Made by a program: the position numbers and the translations under genes | In this document: in pieces, positions 41,406 through 57,426 of the stretch | Layout of the letters: each line of letters starts with the position of its first letter | Numbering within the stretch: position 1 is the first letter of the stretch | The notes under the pieces: model-generated | Databases searched by the model: none | What the model was told of the DNA's origin: nothing | What the model saw: the letters and a program-made list of their open reading frames with translations, nothing else | Assembly (NCBI GenBank): GCA_964016885.1 | Contig: OZ024743.1 | Coordinates: 170,883,833 to 170,947,832 of the forward strand | Reading direction: 5' to 3' | Source: Eledone cirrhosa | Lineage: Eukaryota; Mollusca; Cephalopoda; Octopoda; Eledonidae | DNA: 64,000 nt

Positions 41406-42390
41406 TTAACACCATAGTCATAACTACCGTAAGACCATTGTAGCAACACCATAATCATAACTACTGTAAGACCACTGTATCAACACCATAGTCATAAGAC
41501 CGCTGTATCAACACCGTAGTCACAACTAATGTAAGACCACTGTATCAACACCACAGTCACAACGTCTGTAAGACCACTGTATCAACACAATAGTCACAAC
41601 GTTAGTAATACCACTGTATAAACACCAATAGTCACAACCACTGTAAGACCACTGTATCAACACAATAGTCACAACTACTGTACGACCACTGTATCATCAC
41701 CATAGTCACAACGTTAGTAATACCACTGTATAAACACCATAGTCACAACCACTGTAAGACCACTGTATCAACACAATAGTCACAACTACTGTAAGACCAC
41801 TGCATCAACACAATAGTCACAACTACTGTAAGACCACTGTATCAACACCACAGTCACAACTACTGTAAGACCACTGTATCAACCCCACAGTCACAACTAC
41901 ATTAAGACCACTGTATCAACACAATAGTCACAACTACTGTAAGACCACTGTATCAACACCATAGTCACAACTACTGTAAGACCACTGTATGAACACAATA
42001 GTCATAACTACCGTAAGACCACTGTATCAACACCATAGTCATAACTACTGTAAGCCCACTGTATCAACACCATAGTCATAACTACTGTAAGACCACTGTA
42101 TCAACACCATAGTCATAACTTCCGTAAGACCACTGTATCAACACCATAGTCATAAGATACTGTATCAACACCATTGTCACAACTACTGTAAGACCACTGT
42201 ATCAACATCATAGTCATAATTACTGTAAGACCACTGTATCAACACCATAGTCACAACTATTGTAAGACCACTGTATCAACACCACAGCCACAACTACTGT
42301 AAGAACACTGTATCAACACCACAGCCACAACTACTGTAAGACCACTGTATCAACACCACAGCCACAACTACTGTAAGACCACTGTATCAA
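41406..42390. repeat. Satellite linking D1 and D2
   Basis: This is monomer series only. Its left part (ATAATCATAAC, CATAAGACCGCTG, CGTTAGTAATACC and GTATAAACACC monomers) resembles 38.3-38.95 kb and 44.7-45.1 kb. Its right part (CTTCCGTAAG, CATAAGATACTG, CATCATAGTCATAATTAC) resembles 39.48-39.66 kb. It contains one monomer with a 1-bp insertion (CACCAATAGTC near 41,628). Nothing other than satellite is visible. Confidence 0.8.
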
Positions 42391-43700
42391 CTCCATAATC
42401 ACAACTACTGTAAGACCACTGTATCAACACCATAGTCATAACTATTGTAAGACCATTGTATCAACACCATAGTCACAACTACTGTAAGACCACTGTATCA
42501 ACACCATAGTCATAACTTCCGTAAGACCACTGTATCAACACCATATTCATAAGACCACTGTATCAACACCATAGTCACAACTACTGTAAGACCACTGTAT
42601 CAAAACCACAGTCACAACTACAGTAAGACCACTGTATCAACACCATAGTCACAACAACTGTAAGAACACTGTATCAACACCACAGTCACAACTACTGTAA
42701 GACCACTGTATCAACACCACAGTCGCAACTACTGTAAGACCAATGTATCAACACCACAGTCACAACTACTGTAAGACCACTCTATCAACACCACAGCCAC
42801 AACTACTGTAAGAACACTGTATCAACACCACAGCCACAACTACTGTAAGACCACTGTATCAACACCACAGCCACAACTACTGTAAGACCACTGTATCAAC
42901 ACCACAGCCACAACTACTGTAAGACCACTGTATCAACACAACAGTCACCACTACTATAAGCCCACAGTATCAGCACCATAGTCACAACTACTGTAAGACC
43001 ACTGTATCAACAACACAGTCACAACTACTGTAAGACCACTGTATCAACACAGCAGCCACAACTACTGTAAGACCACTGTATCAACACCACAGTCATAACT
43101 ACTCTAAGACCACTGTATCAACACCGCAGCCACAACTACTGTAAACCACTGTATCAACACCATAATCACAACTACTGTAAGACCACGGTATCAACACCGT
43201 AGTCACAACTACTGTAAGACTACTGCATCAAGACAACAGCCACAACGTCTGTAAGACCACGGAATCAACACCATAGACACAACTACTGTAGGACCACTGT
43301 ATCAACACCACAATCACAACTACTGTAAGCCCACTGTATCAACACCATAGTCATAACTATTGTAAGAGCATTGTGTCAATACCATAGTCACAACTACTGT
43401 AAGACCACTGTATCAACACCATAGTCATAACTTTCGTAAGACCACTGTATCAACACCATAGTCATAAGACCACTGGATCAACACCATAGTCACAACTACT
43501 GTAAGACCACTGTATCAACACCATAGTCATAACTATTGTAAGACCACTGTATCAACACCATAGTCACAACTATTGTAAGACCACGGTATCAACACCACAG
43601 TCACAACTACAGTAAGACCACTGTATCAACACCATAGTCACAACTACTGTAAGACCACTGTATGAACACCATAGTCATAACTACCGTAAGACCACTGTAT
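42391..43700. repeat. Transition block D2, partner of D1
   Basis: This is the right-hand partner of 39,765-41,405 (offsets 2,626 to 2,294 bp). It is shorter by about 330 bp, mostly through the lack of a seven-monomer stretch present in D1 around 40.4-40.7 kb. It keeps CGCAGCC near 43,125 where D1 has CGCACCC near 40,831. It is followed by sequence like the 43.75-43.85-kb / 36.84-36.95-kb CACAGCCAC and CAAACCACAGCC segment. Confidence 0.78.
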
Positions 43701-44040
43701 CAACACCACAGTCACAACTACTGTAAGACCACTGTATCAACACCACAGCCACAACTACTGTAAGAACACTGTATCAACACCACAGCCACAACTACTGTAA
43801 GACCACTGTATCAAACCACAGCCACTACTACTGTAAGACCACTGTATCAACACCATAGTCACAACTACTGTAAGACTACTGTATCAACACCATAGTCACA
43901 ACGTCTGTAATACCACTGTATCAACACCATAGTCACAACTACTGTAAGACCACTGTATCAACACCATAATCACAACTACTGTAAGACCACTGTATCAACA
44001 CCATAGTCACAACTACTGTAAGACCACTGTATCAACACAT

Positions 44041-45085
44041 TAATCACAACTACTGTAAGACCACTGTATCAACACCACAGCCACAACTAATGTAAACCAC
44101 TGTATCAACACCATAGTCACAACTACTGTAAGACCACTGTATCAACACCACAGCCACAACTAATGTAAGACCAATGTATCAACACTGTAGTCACAACTAC
44201 TGTAAGACCACTGTATCAACACCACAGTCACAACTACAGTAAGAGCACTGTATCAACACCATAGTCACAACTACTGTAAGACCACTGTATCAACACCATA
44301 GTCACAACTACTGTAAGACCACTGTATGAACACCATAGTCATAACTACCGTAAGACCATTGTATCAACACCATAATCATAACTACTGTAAGCCCACTGTA
44401 TCAACACCATAGTCATAACGACTGTAAGACCACTGTATCAACACTATAGTCACAACTACTGTAATACCATTGTATCAACACCATAGTCACAACTACTGTA
44501 AGACCACTGTATGAACACCATAGTCATAACTACCGTAAGACCATTGTATCAACACCATAATCATAACTACTGTAAGCCCACTGTATCAACACCATATTCA
44601 TAACTACTGTAAGACCACTGTATCAACACTATAGTCACAACTACTGTAATACCATTGTATCAACACCATAGTCACAACTACTGTAAGACCACTGTATGAA
44701 CACCATAGTCATAACTACCGTAAGACCATTGTATCAACACCATAATCATAACTACTGTAAGACCACTGTATCAACACCATAGTCATAAGACCGCTGTATC
44801 AACACCATAGTCACAACTAATGTAAGACCACTGTATCAACACCACAGTCACAACGTCTGTAACACCACTGTATCAACACAATAGTCACAACGTTAGTAAT
44901 ACCACTGTATAAACACCATAGTCACAACCACTGTAAGACCACTGTATCAACACAATAGTCACAACTACTGTACGACCACTGTATCAACACCATAGTCACA
45001 ACGTTAGTAATACCACTGTATAAACACCATAGTCACAACCACCGTAAGACCACCGTATCAACACAATAGTCACAACTACTGTAAG
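44041..45085. repeat. ~1-kb segment shared with copy C at 6,240 bp
   Basis: About 44,041-45,085 matches 37,801-38,845 at a constant 6,240 bp. Anchors are TAATCACAAC (37,801 and 44,041), the TGTATCAACACC line at 37,861 and 44,101, and CGTTAGTAAT (38,651 and 44,891). This series (ATAATCATAAC, GTAATACCATTG, CGTTAGTAATACC, GTATAAACACC) recurs again in each of the 5.8-kb units to the right, so it links the 5.9-kb and 5.8-kb higher-order families. Confidence 0.82.
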
Positions 45086-48000
45086 ACCACTGCATCAACA
45101 CCATAGTCACAACTACTGTAAGACCACTGTATGAACACAATAGTCATAACTACCGTAAGACAACTGTATCAACACCATAGTCATAACTACTGTAAGCCCA
45201 CTGTATCAACACCATAGTCATAACTATTGTAAGACCACTGTATCAACACCATAGTCACAACTACTGTAATACCACTGTATCAACACCATATTCATAACTA
45301 CCGTAAGATCACTGTATCAACACCATAGTCATAAGTCCACTGTATCAACACTATATTCACATCTACTGTAAGACCACTGTATCAACACCATAGTCATAAC
45401 TACCGTAATACCACTGTATCAACACCATAGTCACAATTACTGTAAAACCATTGTATCAACACCATAGTCATAACTAGTGTAAGACCAATGTATCAACACC
45501 ACAGTCACAACTACAGTAAGACCATTGTATCAACACCATAGTCACAACTACTGTAAGACCACTGTATGAACACCATAGTCATAACTACCGTACGACCACT
45601 GTATCAACACCATAGTCATAACTACTGTAAGACCACTGTATCAACACCATAGTCACAACTACTGTAAGACCACTGTATGAACACCATAGTCACAACTACT
45701 GTAAGACCACTGTATCAACACCATAATCACAACTAATGTAAGACAACTGTATCAACACCGTAGTCACAACTACTGTAAGACAACTGTATCAACACCACAG
45801 TCACAACTACAGTAAGACAACTGTATGAACACAATAGTCACAACTACTATAAGCCCACTGTATCAACACCATAGTCACGACTAATGTAAGACCACTGTAT
45901 CAACACCATAGTCACAACGTCTGTAATAGCACAGTATCAACACCATAGTCACAACTACTATAAGACCACTGTATCAACACCACAGTCACAACTACTGTAA
46001 GACCACTGTATCAACACCACAGTCATAACTACTGTAAGACCACTGTATCAACACCATAGTCACAACTACTGTAAGACCACTGTATCAACACCATAGTCAC
46101 AACTACTGTAAGACCACTGTATCAACACCACAGTCACAACTACTGTAAGACCACTGTATCAACACCACACTCACAACTACTGTAAAACCACTGTATCAAC
46201 ACCACAATCACAACTACTTTAAGACCACTGTATCAACACCATAGTCACAACTACTGTAAGACCACTGTATCAACAAAACAGTCACAACTACACTAAGACC
46301 ATTGTATCAACACCACAGTCACAACTAATGTAAGCCCACTGTATCAACACCATAGTCATAACTACTGTAAGACCACTGTATCAACACCATAGTCATAACT
46401 ACCGTAAGACCACTGTATCAACACCATAGTCACAAGACCAGTGCATCAACACCGTAGTCAGAACTAATGTAAGACCACTGTATCAACACCACAGTCACAA
46501 CGTCTGTAAGACCACTGTATCAACACAATAGTCACAACTACTATAAGCCCACTGTATCAACACCATAGTCACAACTACTGTAAGACAACTGTATCAACAC
46601 CATAGTCACAACGTCTGTAATACCACTGTATCACCACCATAGTCACAACTACTGTAAGACCACTGTATCAACACCACAGTCACAACTACAGTAAGACAAC
46701 TGTATCAACACCATAGTCACTACTACTGTAAGACCACTCTATCAACACCATAGTCATAACTACTGTAACACCATTGTATCACCAACATATTCACAACTAC
46801 TGTATGACCAATGTATCAACACCACAGTCATAACTACTGTAAGACCACTGTATCAACACCATAGTCACAACTACTGTAAGCCCACTGTATCAACACCATA
46901 GTCACAACTACTGTAAGACCACTGTATCAACACCACAGTCACAACTACTGTAAGATCACTGTATCAACACCATAGTCACAACGTCTGTAATACCACAGTA
47001 TCAACACCATAGTCACAACTACTGTAAGACCACTGTGTCAACACCACAGTCACAACTACTGTAAGACCACTGTATCAACACCACAGTCATAACTACCGTA
47101 AGACCACTGTATCAACACCACAGCCACAACTAGTGTCAGACCACTGTATCAACACCACAGTAATAACTACTCTAAGACCACTGTATCAACACCACAGTCA
47201 CAACTACTGTAAGCCAACTGTATCAACAACATAATCACAAGTACTGTAAGACCACTGTATCAACACCACAGTCACAACCTCTGTAAGACCACTGAATCAA
47301 CACCATAGTCACAACTACTGTAAGACCACTGTATCAACACCATAGTCACAACTACTGTAAGAACACTGTATCAACACCACTGTCATAACTACTGTAAGAC
47401 CACTGTATCAACACCACAGTCACAACTACTGTAAAACCACTGTATCAACACCACAGCCACAACTACTGTAAGATCACTGTATCAACACCACAGCCACAAC
47501 TACTGTAAGACCACTGTATCAACACCATAATCACAACTGATGTAAGACATCTGTATCAACACCGTAGTCACAACTACTGTAAGACAACTGTATCAACACC
47601 ACAGTCACAACTACAGTAAGACAACTGTATCAACACAATAGTCACAACTACTATAAGCCCACTGTATCAACACCATAGTCACAACTACTGTAAGACCACT
47701 GTATCAACACCATAGTCACAACGTCTGTAATAGCACAGTATCAACACCATAGTCACAACTACTATAAGACCACTGTATCAACACCACAGTCACAACTACT
47801 GTAAGACCACTGTATCAACACCACAGCCACAACTAATGTAAACCACTGTATCAACACCATAGTCACAACTACTGTAAGACCACTGTATCAACACCACAGC
47901 CACAACTAATGTAAGACCAATGTATCAACACTGTAGTCACAACCACTGTAAGACCACTGTATCAACACCACAGTCACAACTACAGTAAGAGCACTGTATC

Positions 48001-51000
48001 AACACCATAGTCACAAATACTGTAAGACCACTGTATCAACACCATAGTCACAACTACTGTAAGACCACTGTATGAACACCATAGTCATAACTACGGTAAG
48101 ACCATTGTATCAACACCATAATCATAACTACTGTAAGCCCACTGTATCAACACCATAGTCATAACGACTGTAAGACCACTGTATCAACACTATAGTCACA
48201 ACTACTGTAATACCATTGTATCAACACCATAGTCACAACTACTGTAAGACCACTGTATGAACACCATAGTCATAACTACCGTAAGACCATTGTATCAACA
48301 CCATAATCATAACTACTGTAAGCCCACTGTATCAACACCATAGTCATAAGACCGCTGTATCAACACCATAGTCACAACTAATGTAAGACCACTGTATCAA
48401 CACCACAGTCACAACGTCTGTAAGACCACTGTATCAACACAATAGTTACAACGTTAGTAATACCACTGTATAAACACCATAGTCACAACCACTGTAAGAC
48501 CACTGTATCAACACCATAGTCACAACGTTAGTAATACCACTGTATAAACACCATAGTCACAACCACCGTAAGACCACCGTATCAACACAATAGTCACAAC
48601 TACTGTAAGACCACTGCATCAACACCATAGTCACAACTACTGTAAGACCACTGTATGAACACAATAGTCATAACTACCGTAAGACAACTGTATCAACACC
48701 ATAGTCATAACTACTGTAAGCCCACTGTATCAACACCATAGTCATAACTATTGTAAGACCACTGTATCAACACCATAGTCACAACTACTGTAATACCACT
48801 GTATCAACACCATATTCATAACTACCGTAAGATCACTGTATCAACACCATAGTCATAAGTCCACTGTATCAACACTATATTCACATCTACTGTAAGACCA
48901 CTGTATCAACACCATAGTCATAACTACCGTAATACCACTGTATCAACACCATAGTCACAATTACTGTAAAACCATTGTATCAACACCATAGTCATAACTA
49001 GTGTAAGACCAATGTATCAACACCACAGTCACAACTACAGTAAGACCACCGTATCAACACCATAGTCACAACTACTGTAAGACCACTTTATGAACACCAT
49101 AGTCATAACTACCGTACGACCACTGTATCAACACCATAGTCATAACTACTGTAAGACCACTGTATCAACACCATAGTCACAACTACTGTAAGACCACTGT
49201 ATGAACACCATAGTCACAACTACTGTAAGACCACTGTATCAACACCACAGCCACAACTAGTGTAAGACCACTGTATCAACACCACAGTAATAACTACTCT
49301 AAGACCACTGTATCAACACCACAGCCACAACTACTGTAAGCCAACTGTATCAACAACATAATCACAACTACTGTAAGACCACGGTATCAACACCGTAGTC
49401 ACAACTACTGTAAGACCACTGTATCAACACCACAGTCACAACGTCTGTAAGACCACTGAATCAACACCATAGTCACAACTACTGTAAGACCACTGTATCA
49501 ACACCACAGCCACAACTACTGTAAGACCACTGTATCAACACCATAATCACAACTAATGTAAGACAACTGTATCAACACCGTAGTCACAACTACTGTAAGA
49601 CAACTGTATCCACACCACAGTCACAACTACAGTAAGACAACTGTATGAACACAATAGTCACAACTACTATAAGCCCACTGTATCAACACCATAGTCACGA
49701 CTAATGTAAGACCACTGTATCAACACCATAGTCACAACGTCTGTAATAGCACAGTATCAACACCATAGTCACAACTACTATAAGACCACTGTATCAACAC
49801 CACAGTCACAACTACTGTAAGACCACTGTATCAACACCACAGTCATAACTACTGTAAGACCACTGTATCAACACCATAGTCACAACTACTGTAAGACCAC
49901 TGTATGAACACCATAGTCACAACTACTGTAAGACCACTGTATCAACACCACAGTCACAACTACTGTAAGACCACTGTATCAACACCACACTCACAACTAC
50001 TGTAAAACCACTGTATCAACACCACAATCACAACTACTTTAAGACCACTGTATCAACACCATAGTCACAACTACTGTAAGACCACTGTATCAACAAAACA
50101 GTCACAACTACACTAAGACCATTGTATCAACACCACAGTCACAACTAATGTAAGCCCACTGTATCAACACCATAGTCATAACTACTGTAAGACCACTGTA
50201 TCAACACCATAGTCATAACTACCGTAAGACCACTGTATCAACACCATAGTCACAAGACCAGTGTATCAACACCGTAGTCAGAACTAATGTAAGACCACTG
50301 TATCAACACCACAGTCACAACGTCTGTAAGACCACTGTATCAACACAATAGTCACAACTACTATAAGCCCACTGTATCAACACCATAGTCACAACTACTG
50401 TAAGACAACTGTATCAACACCATAGTCACAACGTCTGTAATACCACTGTATCACCACCATAGTCACAACTACTGTAAGACCACTGTATCAACACCACAGT
50501 CACAACTACAGTAAGACAACTGTATCAACACCATAGTCACTACTACTGTAAGACCACTCTATCAACACCATAGTCATAACTACTGTAACACCATTGTATC
50601 ACCAACATATTCACAACTACTGTATGACCAATGTATCAACACCACAGTCATAACTACTGTAAGACCACTGTATCAACACCATAGTCACAACTACTGTAAG
50701 ACCACTGTATCAACACCATAGTCATAACTACTGTAAGCCCACTGTATCAACACCATAGTCACAACTACTGTAAGACCACTGTATCAACACCACAGTCACA
50801 ACTACTGTAAGATCACTGTATCAACACCATAGTCACAACGTCTGTAATACCACAGTATCAACACCATAGTCACAACTACTGTAAGACCACTGTGTCAACA
50901 CCACAGTCACAACTACTGTAAGACCACTGTATCAACACCACAGTCATAACTACCGTAAGACCACTGTATCAACACCACAGCCACAAATAGTGTCAGACCA

Positions 51001-51662
51001 CTGTATCAACACCACAGTAATAACTACTCTAAGACCACTGTATCAACACCACAGTCACAACTAATGTAAGCCAACTGTATCAACAACATAATCACAAGTA
51101 CTGTAAGACCACTGTATCAACACCACAGTCACAACCTCTGTAAGACCACTGAATCAACACCATAGTCACAACTACTGTAAGACCACTGTATCAACACCAT
51201 AGTCACAACTACTGTAAGAACACTGTATCAACACCACAGTCATAACTACAGTAAGACCACTGTATCAACACCACAGTCACAACTACTGTAAAACCACTGT
51301 ATCAACACCACAGCCACAACTACTGTAAGATCACTGTATCAACACCACAGCCACAACTACTGTAAGACCACTGTATCAACACCATAATCACAACTAATGT
51401 AAGACATCTGTATCAACACCGTAGTCACAACTACTGTAAGACAACTGTATCAACACCACAGTCACAACTACAGTAAGACAACTGTATCAACACAATAGTC
51501 ACAACTACTATAAGCCCACTGTATCAACACCATAGTCACAACTACTGTAAGACCACTGTATCAACACCATAGTCACAACGTCTGTAATAGCACAGTATCA
51601 ACACCATAGTCACAACTACTATAAGACCACTGTATCAACACCATAGTCACAACTACTGTAAG
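45086..51662. repeat. Older, irregular copy region of the 5.8-kb family
   Basis: This region contains the same variant series as the units to its right but with more rearrangement. The marker GTAATAGCACAG occurs at 45,925, 47,729, 49,745 and 51,586, with spacings of 1,804, 2,016 and 1,841 bp (sum 5,661). Within it, about 44.0-47.8 kb and 47.8-51.6 kb correspond at offsets from 3,524 to 3,820 bp: AACTAATGTAAACC at 44,081 and 47,827 (3,746), ATCTACTGTAAG at 45,361 and 48,885 (3,524), GAACTAATGTAAG at 46,461 and 50,281 (3,820). The CCAGTGCATC variant near 46,439 reads CCAGTGTATC in later copies. Confidence 0.82.
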
Positions 51663-54600
51663 ACCACTGTATGAACACCATAGTCATAACTACCGTAAGA
51701 CCATTGTATCAACACCATAATCATAACTACTGTAAGCCCACTGTATCAACACCATATTCATAACTACTGTAAGACCACTGTATCAACACTATAGTCACAA
51801 CTACTGTAATACCATTGTATCAACACCATAGTCACAACTACTGTAAGACCACTGTATGAACACCATAGTCATAACTACCGTAAGACCATTGTATCAACAC
51901 CATAATCATAACTACTGTAAGACCACTGTATCAACACCATAGTCATAAGACCGCTGTATCAACACCATAGTCACAACTAATGTAAGACCACTGTATCAAC
52001 ACCACAGTCACAACGCCTGTAAGACCACTGTATCAACACAATAGTCACAACGTTAGTAATACCACTGTATAAACACCATAGTCACAACCACTGTAAGACC
52101 ACTGTATCAACACAATAGTCACAACTACTGTACGACCACTGTATCAACACCATAGTCACAACGTTAGTAATACCACTGTATAAACACCATAGTCACAACC
52201 ACCGTAAGACCACCGTATCAACACAATAGTCACAACTACTGTAAGACCACTGCATCAACACGATAGTCACAACTACTGTAAGACCACTGTATGAACACAA
52301 TAGTCATAACTACCGTAAGACAACTGTATCAACACCATAGTCATAACTACTGTAAGCCCACTGTATCAACACCATAGTCATAACTATTGTAAGACCACTG
52401 TATCAACACCATAGTCACAACTACTGTAATACCACTGTATCAACACCATATTCATAACTACCGTAAGATCACTGTATCAACACCATAGTCATAAGTCCAC
52501 TGTATCAACACTATATTCACATCTACTGTAAGACCACTGTATCAACACCATAGTCATAACTACCGTAATACCACTGTATCAACACCATAGTCACAATTAC
52601 TGTAAAACCATTGTATCAACACCATAGTCATAACTAGTGTAAGACCAATGTATCAACACCACAGTCACAACTACAGTAAGACCACCGTATCAACACCATA
52701 GTCACAACTACTGTAAGACCACTGTATGAACACCATAGTCATAACTACCGTACGACCACTGTATCAACACCATAGTCATAACTACTGTAAGACCACTGTA
52801 TCAACACCATAGTCACAACTACTGTAAGACCACTGTATGAACACAATAGTCACAACTACTGTAAGACCACTGTATCAACAACACAGCCACAACTAGTGTA
52901 AGACCACTGTATCAACACCACAGTAATAACTACTCTAAGACCACTGTATCAACACCACAGCCACAACTACTGTAAGCCAACTGTATCAACAACATAATCA
53001 CAACTACTGTAAGACCACGGTATCAACACCGTAGTCACAACTACTGTAAGACCACTGTATCAACACCACAGTCACAACGTCTGTAAGACCACTGAATCAA
53101 CACCATAGTCACAACTACTGTAAGACCACTGTATCAACACCATAATCACAACTAATGTAAGACAACTGTATCAACACCGTAGTCACAACTACTGTAAGAC
53201 AACTGTATCAACACCACAGTCACAACTACAGTAAGACAACTGTATGAACACAATAGTCACAACTACTATAAGCCCACTGTATCAACACCATAGTCACGAC
53301 TAATGTAAGACCACTGTATCAACACCATAGTCACAACGTCTGTAATAGCACAGTATCAACACCATAGTCACAACTACTATAAGACCACTGTATCAACACC
53401 ACAGTCACAACTACTGTAAGACCACTGTATCAAAACCACAGTCATAACTACTGTAAGACCACTGTATCAACACCATAGTCACAACTACTGTAAGACCACT
53501 GTATCAACACCATAGTCACAACTACTGTAAGACCACTGTATCAACACCACAGTCACAACTACTGTAAGACCACTGTATCAACACCACACTCACAACTACT
53601 GTAAAACCACTGAATCAACAACACCACAATCACAACTACTTTAAGACCACTGTATCAACACAATAGTCACAACTACTGTAAGACCACTGTATCAACAAAA
53701 CTGTCACAACTACTCTAAGACCATTGTATCAACACCACAGTCACAACTAATGTAAGCCCACTGTATCAACACCATAATCATAACTACTGTAAGACCACTG
53801 TATCAACACCATAGTCATAACTACCGTAAGACCACTGTATCAACACCATAGTCACAAGACCAGTGTATCAACACCGTAGTCAGAACTAATGTAAGACCAC
53901 TGTATCAACACCACAGTCACAACGTCTGTAAGACCACTGTATCAACACAATAGTCACAACTACTATAAGCCAACTGTATCAACACCATAGTCACAACTAC
54001 TGTAAGACAACTGTATCAACACCATAGTCACAACGTCTGTAATACCACTGTATCACCACCATAGTCACAACTACTGTAAGACCACTGTATCAACACCACA
54101 GTCACAACTACAGTAAGACAACTGTATCAACACCATAGTCACTACTACTGTAAGACCACTCTATCAACACCATAGTCATAACTACTGTAACACCATTGTA
54201 TCACCAACATATTCACAACTACTGTATGACCAATGTATCAACACCACAGTCATAACTACTGTAAGACCACTGTATCAACACCATAGTCACAACTACTGTA
54301 AGACCACTGTGTCAACACCATAGCCATAACTACTGTAAGCCCACTGTATCAACACCATAGTCACAACTACTGTAAGACCACTGTATCAACACCACAGTCA
54401 CAACTACTGTAAGATCACTGTATCAACACCATAGTCACAACGTCTGTAATACCACAGTATCAACACCATAGTCACAACTACTGTAAGACCACTGTGTCAA
54501 CACCACAGTCACAACTACTGTAAGACCACTGTATCAACACCACAGTCATAACTACCGTAAGACCACTGTATCAACACCACAGCCACAACTAGTGTCAGAC

Positions 54601-57426
54601 CACTGTATCAATACCACAGTAATAACTACTCTAAGACCACTGTATCAACACCACAGTCACAACTACTGTAAGCCAACTGTATCAACAACATAATCACAAG
54701 TACTGTAAGACCACTGTATCAACACCACAGTCACAACCTCTGTAAGACCACTGAATCAACACCATAGTCACAACTACTGTAAAACCACTGTATCAACACC
54801 ATAGTCACAACTACTGTAAGAACACTGTATCAACACCACAGTCATAACTACTGTAAGACCACTGTATCAACACCACAGTCACAACTACTGTAAAACCACT
54901 GTATCAACACCACAGCCACAACTACTGTAAGATCACTGTATCAACACCACAGCCACAACTACTGTAAGACCACTGTATCAACACCATAATCACAACTAAT
55001 GTAAGACATCTGTATCAACACCGTAGTCACAACTACTGTAAGACAACTGTATCAACACCACAGTCACAACTACAGTAAGACAACTGTATCAACACAATAG
55101 TCACAACTACTATAAGCCCACTGTATCAACACCATAGTCACAACTACTGTAAGACCACTGTATCAACACCATAGTCACAACGTCTGTAATAGCACAGTAT
55201 CAACACCATAGTCACAACTACTATAAGACCACTGTATCAACACCACAGTCACAACTACTGTAAGACCACTGTATCAACACCACAGTCATAACTACTGTAA
55301 GACCACTGTATCCACACCATAGTCACAACTACTGTAAGACCACTGTATCAATACCATAGTCACAACTACTGTAAGATCACTGTATCAACACCACACTCAC
55401 AACTACTGTAAGACCACTGTATCAACACCATAGTCATAACAACTGTAAGGCCACTGTATCAACACCATAGTCATAACTACCGTAAGACCACTGTATCAAC
55501 ACCATAGTCACAAGACCACTGTATCAACACCGTAGTCACAACTAATGTAAGACCACTATATCAACACCACAGTCACAACGTCTGTAAGACCACTGTATCA
55601 ACACAATAGTCACAACTACTATAAGGCCACTGTATCAATACCATAGTCACAACTACTGTAAGACCACTGTATCAACACCATAGTCACAACGTCTGTAATA
55701 CCACTGTATCACCACCATAGTCACAACTATTGTAAGACCACTGTATCAACACCACAGTCACAACTACAGTAAGACAACTGTATCAACACCATAGTCACAA
55801 CTACTGTAAGATCACTGTATCAACACCATAGTCATAACTACTGTAAGACCATTGTATCACCAACATATTCACAACTACTGTATGACCACTGTATCAACAC
55901 CATAGTCATAACTACCGTAAGACAACTGTACCAACACCACAGTCATAACTACTGTAAGACCACTGTATCAACACCACAGTCACAACTACAGTAAGACAAC
56001 TGTATCAAAACCATAGTCACAACTACTGTAAACCACTGTATCAACACCATAGTCACAACTTCTCTAAGACCACTGTATCAACACCATAGTCATAACTACT
56101 GTAAGACCACTGTATCAACACCACAGTCACAACTACTGTAAGACCTCTGTATCAACACCATAGTCACAACGTCTGTAAGACCACTGTATCAACACCACAG
56201 CCACAACTACTGTAAGACCACTGTATCAACACCATAGTCATAACTACTATAAGACCACTGTATCAACACCACAGTCATAACTACCGTAAGACCACTGTAT
56301 TAACACCATAGTCATAAGACCACTGTATCAACACCATAGTCACAACTACTGTAAGACCATTGTATCAACACCATAGTTATAACTACGGTAAGACCACTGT
56401 ATCAACACCACAGTCACAACTACAGTAAGACCACTGTATCAACACCATAGTCACAACTACTGTAAGACCACTGTATGAACACCATAGTCATAACTACCGT
56501 AAGACCACTGTATCAACACCATAGTCATAACTACTGTAAGACCACTGTATCAACACCATAGTCACAACTACTGTAAGACCACTGTATCAACACCATTGGC
56601 ACAACTACTGTAAGACCACTGTATCAACACCACAGCCACAACTACTGTAACACCACTGTATCAACACCACAGTCATAACTACTCTAAGACCACTGTATCA
56701 ACACTACAGCCACAACTACTGTAAGCCAACTGTATCAACAACATAATCACAACTACTGTAAGACCACGGTATCAACACCGTAGTCACAACTACAGGAAGA
56801 CCACTGTATCAACACCACAGTCACAACGTTTGTAAGACTACTGAATCAACACCATAGTCACAACTACTGTAAGACCACTGTATCAACACCACAGTCACAA
56901 CTACAGTAAGACCACTTTATCAACCCCATAGTCACCACTACTGTAAGACCACTGTATCAACACCATAGTCAGAACTACTGTAAGACCACTATCAACACCA
57001 CAGTCACAACTATTGTAAGAACACTGTATCAACACCACAGTCATAACTACTGTAAGACCACTGTATCAACACCACAGTCACAACTACTGTAAAACCACTG
57101 TATCAACACCACAGCCACAACTACTGTAAGATCACTGTATCAACACCACAGCCACAACTACTGTAAGACCACTGTATCAACACCATAATCACAACTAATG
57201 TAAGACATCTGTATCAACACCGTAGTCACAACTACTGTAAGACAACTGTATCAACACCACAGTCACAACTACAGTAAGACAACTGTATCAACACAATAGT
57301 CACAACTACTATAAGCCCACTGTATCAACACCATAGTCACAACTACTGTAAGACCACTGTATCAACACCATAGTCACAACGTCTGTAATAGCACAGTATC
57401 AACACCATAGTCACAACTACTATAAG
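51663..57426. repeat. ~5.8-kb higher-order unit, copy E1
   Basis: This unit is repeated immediately downstream. The offset is 5,764 bp at TAACTACCGT (51,687 and 57,451) and ATCTACTG (52,521 and 58,285). It rises to 5,798 bp at GAACTAATG (53,883 and 59,681) and CAACATATTC (55,861 and 61,659), then falls to 5,761 bp at the 35-bp CCACTATCAAC monomer (56,986 and 62,747). The GTAATAGCACAG marker splits it at 53,344, 55,188 and 57,387. It carries a private 3-bp insertion (AATCAACAACACC near 53,612). It also retains a CACAGTCAC-ACTACAG monomer near 55,970-56,005 that copy E2 lacks. Confidence 0.9.
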
